A DNA stretch of 49,966 nucleotides from Myroides indicus (GTDB lineage: Bacteria > Bacteroidota > Bacteroidia > Flavobacteriales > Flavobacteriaceae), in contig NZ_SOAG01000024.1 in assembly GCF_004364575.1 (NCBI RefSeq), positions 1 through 49,966 of the forward strand, given 5' to 3'. A program made the translations under genes and the position numbers. Below, piece by piece: positions 17,092-23,963 of this stretch. Numbering within the stretch: the first letter of the stretch is position 1; each line of letters starts with the position of its first letter. The notes under the pieces were generated by a model. It did no database searches. It saw only the letters and a list, made by a program, of their open reading frames with translations, and was not told where the DNA came from.

Positions 17092-18444
17092 ATGAAAAAG
17101 ACCAGTGCGCAAATATTAATTTTAGATGATAATCCTGAAATATTAATTGCTGCCAAAATGCTTTTAAAACGGCAATTTGAAACTGTTTTAACAAATACAA
17201 ATCCTCAAAAAATAATTTCGATTTTATCTGAAAATAACATTGATGTTATTCTCTTGGATATGAATTACCGCACGGGCTATGAAGATGGGAAAGAAGGAAT
17301 TTTTTGGTTTAAAGAAATAAAAAAGATAAATCCCGACATCCAGATTATTCTTATGACATCCTATGGAAATATTGAAACGGCTGTAGAGGGCATTAAATTA
17401 GGTGCGATAGACTATATCCTAAAACCGTGGAACAATGAAATTTTAGTACAAACCGTTAAAGAAGCTGTAAAACAAATCCGAAAAAAAACGAGATCTCCTC
17501 TCAAGTACAAGCAAGCTAAAGATCAAATTTTTACTGGACAATCCGCAAATATCCAAAAAACTTACAAAATGGCGGAAAGAGTTGCGAAAACGGATGTAAA
17601 TACCCTGATTTTAGGAGAAAACGGAACGGGAAAATATATTTTGGCAAAGTATATACACCTTCATTCAGAGCGAAAAGATTATCCTTTTGTTCACGTTGAT
17701 TTAGGAGCTTTAAACGAAAATCTCTTTGAAAGTGAACTTTTTGGCTATGCCACAGGAGCTTTTACAGATGCAAAAAAAGATACTAAGGGGCGCTTTGAAC
17801 TTGCGGAAGGAGGAACACTTTTTTTGGATGAGATAGGCAATGTACCCCTTTACCTTCAGACTAAACTTTTACAGGTTATTCAGTCCAGAAATGTTATCCG
17901 ACTAGGAGAATCTAAGCCTCGCCCTGTAAATATTCGCATCATTACCGCTACAAATTTGAATATTGAAAAAGAAGTTGCCAACAAACTTTTTAGAGAAGAC
18001 CTTTTTTACCGCATAAATACTGTAATTTTAAATTTACCTCCTTTGCGTGAGCGCAAAGAAGACATTGTTCCGCTCATTAGCTTCTTTTTAGAACACTATG
18101 CTCAAAAATACAATCGTCCGACTCCCAATATTGCTGTGGAAGCCTTAAAGACCCTTGAGCAATACGACTGGAAAGGAAATATCAGGGAGTTACAAAACAG
18201 GGTAGAACGCGCTTTAATTTTATCAGAAGAAAACACATTAAAACTGTCAGATTTTGGAATAACAGGATCAATGATTTATCCGGTTGATGAAGAAAGTACG
18301 CTTTTAGAAAAAGAAAAGAATTCTATTTTAAGGTCATTGGAAAAATACAACGGCAATATTTCGCAAACAGCGGAAGAATTGGGACTATCACGTGCCGCAT
18401 TATACAGACGTTTAGAAAAATTCAATCTAAAAAACAGACTATGA
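17092..18444 (+). CDS. NtrC-type sigma-54-dependent response regulator
   Basis: 450 aa with the full NtrC plan. The receiver has D12/D13 and phosphorylation site D56. The AAA+ domain (about 145-370) has Walker A GENGTGKY at 175-182 and Walker B GTLFLDE at 241-247. A Fis-type helix-turn-helix lies at the C-terminus (ISQTAEELGLSRAALYRRL). The sigma-54 contact loop reads GAFTDA (222-227) instead of the canonical GAFTGA. Its stop overlaps the ATG of the kinase gene by four bases, so the two are translationally coupled. The likely target is the efflux operon to the left, with its candidate sigma-54 promoter at 14971-14987; that link is inference from position. Confidence 0.92.
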   Translation: MKKTSAQILILDDNPEILIAAKMLLKRQFETVLTNTNPQKIISILSENNIDVILLDMNYRTGYEDGKEGIFWFKEIKKINPDIQIILMTSYGNIETAVEGIKLGAIDYILKPWNNEILVQTVKEAVKQIRKKTRSPLKYKQAKDQIFTGQSANIQKTYKMAERVAKTDVNTLILGENGTGKYILAKYIHLHSERKDYPFVHVDLGALNENLFESELFGYATGAFTDAKKDTKGRFELAEGGTLFLDEIGNVPLYLQTKLLQVIQSRNVIRLGESKPRPVNIRIITATNLNIEKEVANKLFREDLFYRINTVILNLPPLRERKEDIVPLISFFLEHYAQKYNRPTPNIAVEALKTLEQYDWKGNIRELQNRVERALILSEENTLKLSDFGITGSMIYPVDEESTLLEKEKNSILRSLEKYNGNISQTAEELGLSRAALYRRLEKFNLKNRL

Positions 18445-19778
18445 ATTTTCTGTCTTCTTATTACTTCAAAATTTTTGTCCGCATTTCCATCCTACTTGCT
18501 TTGTGTATAATAATCCTTGTTACTTATCAAGAACATTTATATTACAGCGTTGCCTTTCTGGCGCTTCTTATTTTAGCATTATTAGCCGAAATTTATTATT
18601 TCTCTAAAAAATACTACGGTAATATCGACCGTATTGTACTTGCTATGATACACGACGATTTTTCTTTAAAATCTGATAAAGAACAGTCAAATCCAACGTT
18701 GCAGAACCTCCAATCTCTTTATAAAAAATTGCAGCAAGAACAGCAAAAAAATGAAATAAAAGAGTTGGTTTACCTCAATATTCTGAATAATATAGAAACC
18801 GGAATTATTATTTTGGAACAAAAGACAAAACAATGGGATGTCTTTTTTATAAATGATTATTTTGCAAAGTATTTTGATATTCCAAAAATAAAATCGTGGA
18901 ATAATCTGGTTCGCCTGCTTCCGGGATTGGGGCGTCATCTGCAAGATCACCTGCACTTTAAAGAATCTAAAGGCGCCATTGATATTCAGATAGAAAATGA
19001 AGAAAAACAAACCTTTTTACTGCAAACTTCTGTTACCAAAAGCAATAACCAAACTTTTTTTATCGTTTTACTGGATTCTATTCAACGCGTACTGGACAAA
19101 AAAGAGCGAGATGCTTGGCAGAGTCTGATGAAAATTATTTCACATGAAATCATGAATTCCCTTACACCTATTCACTCGCTGGCACACAACACCAAGGAAA
19201 TCTTAGAAGAAAACCAACTCTCCAAAGAAGATTGGAACGATATTAAAACCAGTATAGAAACTATTGTTAACCGCACCAACCACTTGCAAAACTTTATAGA
19301 AAACTACCGCAAACTCACCCTGTTACCTGCACCGAAAAAAGAAGTGGTTACTGTTCAATCTGTTTTACAAAACAGTATTCATATACTATTACCTATGTTG
19401 CAACAGCAACAAATTCACTTACGCACCTATTTTGAATCTGACATTCAAACCTTTTGGGATAAACAACAAATGGAACAGGTTTTTATCAATATACTTACCA
19501 ATGCTGTTTTTGCAGTGAAAAATGAAGAAAAAAAGGAAATAGCTATACAGGCAACTGTCCAAAACAATCGCTTACTAATAGAATTTATCGACAGTGGAAA
19601 AGGCATTCCCGACGAAATTAAAGACAAAATTTTTATTCCTTTTTATACTACCAGAGAAAACGGAGCCGGAATAGGATTACCGCTTTCCAAAAATATTGTA
19701 GAAATGCACAACGGTTATCTAACCTATTTGCGTAAAAATAACCAAACACATTTTGTGGTAAATTTTCCTGTCCTATAA
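18441..19778 (+). CDS. Sensor histidine kinase, partner of the NtrC-type regulator
   Basis: 445 aa. Two N-terminal transmembrane helices (about 10-29 and 33-53) separated by only a few residues, so there is almost no periplasmic sensor. Next come a coiled coil (about 80-105), a PAS-like region (about 110-215) and the HisKA/HATPase core. The phosphoacceptor is H235 in MKIISHEIMNSLTPI; the N-box is FINILTNAVFAV, the G1 box DSGKGIP and the G2 box GAGIGLPLS. It presumably senses a state of the inner membrane or cytoplasm and phosphorylates the regulator encoded directly upstream. Confidence 0.9.
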   Translation: MNFLSSYYFKIFVRISILLALCIIILVTYQEHLYYSVAFLALLILALLAEIYYFSKKYYGNIDRIVLAMIHDDFSLKSDKEQSNPTLQNLQSLYKKLQQEQQKNEIKELVYLNILNNIETGIIILEQKTKQWDVFFINDYFAKYFDIPKIKSWNNLVRLLPGLGRHLQDHLHFKESKGAIDIQIENEEKQTFLLQTSVTKSNNQTFFIVLLDSIQRVLDKKERDAWQSLMKIISHEIMNSLTPIHSLAHNTKEILEENQLSKEDWNDIKTSIETIVNRTNHLQNFIENYRKLTLLPAPKKEVVTVQSVLQNSIHILLPMLQQQQIHLRTYFESDIQTFWDKQQMEQVFINILTNAVFAVKNEEKKEIAIQATVQNNRLLIEFIDSGKGIPDEIKDKIFIPFYTTRENGAGIGLPLSKNIVEMHNGYLTYLRKNNQTHFVVNFPVL

Positions 19779-19795
19779 ACTCATTCAAACTTTTT

Positions 19796-20296
19796 ATGAT
19801 CCAAGAATTAATTCAACTTGAAAACAACATTTTAAAACATTTAAACCTCTCAATAACCAATATAACTGCTGAACGGGAATGCGAAGAATATTGTGGTTAT
19901 AATTTTTGGATTGAAAACCAAAAGATAAAATTCCGGAAATCAAAAATTACGCCTAAAAAATCCGGACAGTTTGTAACGCTATGGAAACGGAATTCCGAAG
20001 GAAAAACAGAACCTTTTTGCGAAAACGACTATATTAATTTTATCATTATTTCTACCGAAAGTGAAAGTGCTTTGAGATTTTTTCTTTTCCCAAAAAGAAT
20101 ATTAGTTGAAAAAGGAATACTAGCAAGTGATAGCAAAAAGGGCAAGCGCGGTTTTAGAATTTATTCTGTCTGGGATAAGACAGAAAGCAAACAAGCTGAA
20201 AAAACAAAAAGCTGGCAAATGCAGTACTTTTTCGATTCGAGCAATAGCAATACAGAATGTTTTCAAAAATTTCAGCATATTTTTGCTTCCTTCTAA
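19796..20296 (+). CDS. MepB-like protein
   Basis: 166 aa, soluble, about the length of MepB, the uncharacterised third member of the staphylococcal mepRAB region. Recognisable segments are CGYNFWIENQKIKFRKSKITPKK, read in parts, KKSGQFVTLWKR, YINFIIIS and FLFPKRILVEKGILAS, then KGKRGFRIYS and WD. The family has no established biochemical function. It follows the kinase gene by 17 bases in the same direction and may be read through from it; it ends 4 bases before a convergent gene with no terminator between. Confidence 0.75.
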   Translation: MIQELIQLENNILKHLNLSITNITAERECEEYCGYNFWIENQKIKFRKSKITPKKSGQFVTLWKRNSEGKTEPFCENDYINFIIISTESESALRFFLFPKRILVEKGILASDSKKGKRGFRIYSVWDKTESKQAEKTKSWQMQYFFDSSNSNTECFQKFQHIFASF

Positions 20297-20300
20297 CAGT

Positions 20301-20642
20301 TTATGTATTAAAATCATTTAAAACAGGGGGTATCCACAATAAACTTTCAAAATCCTGTACCTGATTATCAATAACAACAACTCCTTCGCTTTGTAAGAGC
20401 TGCTGCATAAGATTTGTTCCGCCAAAGTGATGCTTGCCGCTAAGCAGTCCTTTCCTGTTTACCACCCGATGCGCTGGCACATTCTTATCATTATGCGAAG
20501 CATTCATAGCATAGCCAACCATACGTGCAGATCGCGCCGCCCCTATCGCTTTTGCAATTGCTCCGTAAGTGGTTACCCTTCCATATGGAATCTGACGTAC
20601 AACCTGATACACTTTATCAAAAAAGGAATCTTCATTTTTCAT
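20301..20642 (-). CDS. Alkyltransferase-like protein (Atl; PAHR in place of PCHR)
   Basis: 113 aa, homologous to the DNA-binding domain of O6-alkylguanine-DNA alkyltransferase: helix-turn-helix region YGRVTTYGAIAKAIG, arginine finger SARMVGYAMN, and the active-site loop. The loop reads VPAHRVV, with A57 where methyltransferases have the acceptor cysteine, so it cannot accept alkyl groups. Atl proteins bind O6-alkylguanine in DNA and hand it to nucleotide-excision repair. Its start shares one base with the stop of the LysE-type gene, so the two are probably co-transcribed. Confidence 0.88.
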   Translation of the reverse strand: MKNEDSFFDKVYQVVRQIPYGRVTTYGAIAKAIGAARSARMVGYAMNASHNDKNVPAHRVVNRKGLLSGKHHFGGTNLMQQLLQSEGVVVIDNQVQDFESLLWIPPVLNDFNT

Positions 20643-21262
20643 TATTGCAGCAATTTATAAACGGTTATCAAGCTGATTATACCGGTAATTGAGCCGATAA
20701 TATAATTAATATTCCGCAAAACAAAAGTTTCTTCTACGGATTTCTTTCTAAAAAGAGACACATAAATATAAAACATTAGTGCCGACCCCAAAACTACGCC
20801 TCCTGAAAATATTCCTGTAAAAGGAGCTTTAAAAATTGTATAACCGTACGACGATAATGTTACGCTTAAAAACACATAATAAGGAATAGAAAACACATTT
20901 ACAGCTGCTAAAAACATTCCATAAACAAAAGCTCCGCCCCGTTTTTCTGGTTTTTCTTTTTTTTGCTTATTTTTCCTTTTTGCAAAACCGAGAAAATAAA
21001 CGGTTAACGCGCCAAAAATAATTAATCCAACTTCATGAAGAATTTCCTTAATTGTGGAACTGGAATCAATTAATTTAGCAAAAAAGATAGCTATGTAAGT
21101 TTGTATAAAGATGACTACAAGTGCACCCAGCACATAATATAAAACTTCCTTTTTTCCTTTTTCCTTTGCTATTTTTACTGCTGTCATATTTAGCAATCCG
21201 GGAAGTGAAACACCTAAAACAGCAGCCAAGAAGCCAAAAAACAACAAAGTAAAATATTGCAT
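20642..21262 (-). CDS. LysE-family exporter
   Basis: 206 aa with six hydrophobic segments, in the LysE/RhtB pattern. The N-terminal part carries FLAAVLGVSLPGLLNMTAV, matching the usual PGP/PGL segment of the family. A basic stretch KRKNKQKKEKPEKR (about 95-108) forms a cytoplasmic loop. Inner-membrane exporter of small solutes such as amino acids; the substrate cannot be named. It lies between trmB (9 bases upstream) and the Atl gene (one-base overlap). Confidence 0.8.
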   Translation of the reverse strand: MQYFTLLFFGFLAAVLGVSLPGLLNMTAVKIAKEKGKKEVLYYVLGALVVIFIQTYIAIFFAKLIDSSSTIKEILHEVGLIIFGALTVYFLGFAKRKNKQKKEKPEKRGGAFVYGMFLAAVNVFSIPYYVFLSVTLSSYGYTIFKAPFTGIFSGGVVLGSALMFYIYVSLFRKKSVEETFVLRNINYIIGSITGIISLITVYKLLQ

Positions 21263-21271
21263 CTGATTCTT

Positions 21272-21943
21272 TTATTTTATTCTGAATTGAATATAGGTAA
21301 TGGCTTTTTTCTGCTCCAGATACTGCTGCTCGTAAAACGTTTGTATTTCTGTAACAACTGCCGGCGCACCTTCGTTTTTATATATGTGATGGTTGGCGTA
21401 AATGACTTCGTGCCCTTCTCCGTGCAGCAATCCCAACGTATAACCGTGCATAAACTCGCTGTCGGTTTTTAAATTAACTGTCCCTTCTGCGGTCAGAATG
21501 TTTTTGTAACGCTGTAAAAATTGTGAATTGGTCAGGCGGTGTTTGGTCCGCTTGTATTTGATTTGAGGATCGGGAAACGTAATCCATATTTCGCTTATTT
21601 CTTCTGGAGCAAAAGCATGTTCTATCAATTCAATCTGCGTGCGCAAAAAAGCGACGTTAGTTATATCTTCTTCTATGGCGGTTTTTGCTCCTCTCCAAAA
21701 ACGAGCGCCTTTTATATCGATTCCTATAAAATTTTTATCGGGAAATCGCTTTCCTAATTCTACTGTATATTCGCCTTTTCCACAACCTAACTCCAAAACA
21801 AGCGGATGGTTATTCTTAAACACTTCCTGCCCCCATTTTCCCTTCATGGGATGATTTCCGATCATCTCCTCCCTCGTTGGCTGAAATACGTTAGAAAAAG
21901 TCTCATTTTCTTTAAAGCGCTTTAATTTATTTTTGCTTCCCAC
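21272..21943 (-). CDS. trmB: tRNA (guanine-N7-)-methyltransferase TrmB
   Basis: 223 aa from a GTG start at 21943, which gives the usual N-terminus (M)GSKNKLKRFKENETF. A longer frame from a TTG at 21973 would start inside the TAATTTTG promoter element and is rejected. SAM-binding motif LELGCGKGEYTVELG, then FIGIDIKGARFWRGA, and the catalytic IWITFPDPQIKYKRTKHRLT. It methylates G46 in the variable loop of tRNAs. First gene of a leftward operon with the LysE-type and Atl genes. Confidence 0.93.
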   Translation of the reverse strand: MGSKNKLKRFKENETFSNVFQPTREEMIGNHPMKGKWGQEVFKNNHPLVLELGCGKGEYTVELGKRFPDKNFIGIDIKGARFWRGAKTAIEEDITNVAFLRTQIELIEHAFAPEEISEIWITFPDPQIKYKRTKHRLTNSQFLQRYKNILTAEGTVNLKTDSEFMHGYTLGLLHGEGHEVIYANHHIYKNEGAPAVVTEIQTFYEQQYLEQKKAITYIQFRIK

Positions 21944-21970
21944 AATTATAATTATTACAAAGTTTGAGGA

Positions 21971-21978
21971 CAAAATTA
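21971..21978 (-). promoter_or_regulatory. Promoter -7 element (TAATTTTG) for trmB
   Basis: Exact TAnnTTTG match on the minus strand, 27 bases upstream of the GTG start. It supports the GTG over the upstream TTG. Confidence 0.5.
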
Positions 21979-22041
21979 AATAAATATACTTAATGAGAAA
22001 TTTTCAGCTTTAAATACTTACAAATAAAAAACATATATTTG

Positions 22042-23091
22042 CTAGGCAGACGGCGCTTTTTCGAGTGTAAACGAAAACTCAGAGCCATAACCATAACTGC
22101 TTTCCACATAAATGTGTTCGTCATGCGCTTCAACAATGTGTTTTACGATAGAAAGTCCTAAACCTGAACCGCCGATTTCTCTAGAACCGCTTTTGTCAAT
22201 CCGGTAAAAGCGCTCAAACAACCTCGGAATATTTTCTTTTTTAATGCCTTCTCCGTTATCTGTTATTCTGACAATTAGCTTTTGGTTAACTAAGTCTTCA
22301 ATACTGACCTCTGTAGTTCCCTTCTCTTTGCCGTACTTAATAGAATTATCAATTAAATTAGTAATCACTTGCCCTATCCTTTCTTTATCTCCAAAAACGA
22401 GAATAGGCTGAGCATATTTCATATCAAATATTAAAGATATGCCACGCTTTTTGGCTTTATATTCCAATAAATAAAAAGCGTTCTGAACGGTTTCAACAAT
22501 ATCAAATACCTCAAAATTAAGATGTAAGTCTCCGGATTCCAATTTAGAAATCATATCCAGATCTTTAACGATGTAAATTAAGCGCTCCACACCGCGATTT
22601 GCGCGTTCCAAATAGTGATCCCGCACAGATAAATCCTCTATGGCTCCATCCAGCAGTGTTTCTAAATAACTTTGAATTGTAAATAAAGGTGTTTTTAGCT
22701 CGTGAGAAATATTGCCCAAAAACTCTCGTCTGTACTCTTCTCTTACCTGAAGGGACTCTATTTCTATTTTTTTGCTCTTTGCGAATTTTTGTATTTCTTC
22801 TGTGAGGGTTTTCATATCCGTTGTGACGGCTTTGGCACGGATATCGGCATGTTCTAAAAAGGTAACATTTTTATATATTTTTTGGATGCGCTTATAAATA
22901 AAGTATTCCGTTCGATATTGAAGAATAAAAAAAGTGATAAAAAACATCAATATGCCTTGCACAACATATAACCACTTTGGTGTTCCGTCAAAATACAAAA
23001 CTAAAGGCGTCATTACCAAAAAGAAGAAAAAGGCTATTATAATTGCCGATTTAAAAGCAAATTTATAGGATTTCTTAAATCGAGTAGCCAT
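22042..23091 (-). CDS. PhoR-like sensor histidine kinase
   Basis: 349 aa. Two close N-terminal transmembrane helices (about 14-33 and 40-58) leave almost no periplasmic loop. The phosphoacceptor is H130 in FLGNISHELKTPLF. The N-box is VITNLIDNSIKYG, the G1 box DNGEGI, and the G2 box GGSGLGLSIVKHI. The organisation with its OmpR-type partner 3 bases upstream is that of PhoR/PhoB. The name PhoR is a family-level inference; whether it senses phosphate is not shown. Confidence 0.85.
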   Translation of the reverse strand: MATRFKKSYKFAFKSAIIIAFFFFLVMTPLVLYFDGTPKWLYVVQGILMFFITFFILQYRTEYFIYKRIQKIYKNVTFLEHADIRAKAVTTDMKTLTEEIQKFAKSKKIEIESLQVREEYRREFLGNISHELKTPLFTIQSYLETLLDGAIEDLSVRDHYLERANRGVERLIYIVKDLDMISKLESGDLHLNFEVFDIVETVQNAFYLLEYKAKKRGISLIFDMKYAQPILVFGDKERIGQVITNLIDNSIKYGKEKGTTEVSIEDLVNQKLIVRITDNGEGIKKENIPRLFERFYRIDKSGSREIGGSGLGLSIVKHIVEAHDEHIYVESSYGYGSEFSFTLEKAPSA

Positions 23092-23094
23092 TAC

Positions 23095-23781
23095 TTACAT
23101 ATCTAGTTTATATCCTACTCCCTTTATTGTTTTAAAACAATCATCTCCTATTTTTTCTCTCAGCTTTCTGATGTGAACATCAATCGTTCTGCCTCCTACA
23201 ACCACTTCATTTCCCCATACTTTATCCAAAATCTCTTCTCTTTTAAATACTTTTCCCGGTTTAGAAGCTAACAAATAAAACAATTCAAATTCTTTTCGCG
23301 GTAAAGTCATTTCTTCTCCATCAATCACGATTTTGTACTCATCTCTGTTTATTTGTACATTACCTACCTGAAGAACATCTCCTTTTGCTTCCTCAGAACT
23401 TTTCAATCTCCTCAACAAAGCTTTTACTTTACTCAACAAAACTTTTGGTCTGACAGGTTTTGTAATATAATCATCTGCTCCTGCATCAAATCCTGCTACT
23501 TGCGAATAATCTTCCCCACGGGCGGTCAAAAATGTGATAATCGTATTTTTTAGTGTTTCATTTTTACGGATGTGTTCGCAAGCTTCCATCCCATCCATTT
23601 CAGGCATCATCACATCCAAAATAATCAAATCCGGGAGTTCTTTTGCCGCTTTTTCAACCGCTTCTCTTCCGTTTGTTGCTGTGATCACCTGGTAGCCTTC
23701 CTGCTTCAAATTATAACTGATGATTTCAAGAATATCCTGTTCATCATCAACTAACAAAATCTTAATATCGGAATTTTTCAT
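23095..23781 (-). CDS. PhoB-like response regulator (OmpR family)
   Basis: 228 aa. Receiver domain with D12/D13, phosphorylation site D56 in LIILDVMMPEMDG, and K108. The winged helix at the C-terminus includes VWGNEVVVGGRTIDVHIRKL, the usual OmpR/PhoB recognition part. It starts 182 bases from the divergent TonB-dependent receptor gene. A TATATTTG promoter element lies at 23809-23816. A divergent regulator/receptor pair suggests that the receptor and its neighbours are targets. Confidence 0.9.
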   Translation of the reverse strand: MKNSDIKILLVDDEQDILEIISYNLKQEGYQVITATNGREAVEKAAKELPDLIILDVMMPEMDGMEACEHIRKNETLKNTIITFLTARGEDYSQVAGFDAGADDYITKPVRPKVLLSKVKALLRRLKSSEEAKGDVLQVGNVQINRDEYKIVIDGEEMTLPRKEFELFYLLASKPGKVFKREEILDKVWGNEVVVGGRTIDVHIRKLREKIGDDCFKTIKGVGYKLDM

Positions 23782-23808
23782 ATTGTTATGTTACGTGTTT
23801 TTGCGGTT

Positions 23809-23816
23809 CAAATATA
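23809..23816 (-). promoter_or_regulatory. Promoter -7 element (TATATTTG) for the PhoB/PhoR-like pair
   Basis: Exact TAnnTTTG match on the minus strand, 28 bases upstream of the regulator ATG. In the same gap GTTAAC and ATAAC (about 23870-23886) recur at 11-base spacing, a loose PhoB-box-like arrangement that I would not call on its own. Confidence 0.5.
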
Positions 23817-23963
23817 AAGATAATACGCAATGAAATATTGAGTTTACAATTATTTAATCTGTTAACGGTTTAATAACTTTATAAAGATAATTACTTAAAA
23901 CCGAATTAACAAGCAGTTCATAAATAGCTAATTTATTTGCACAAAATATTACAACACACATTT

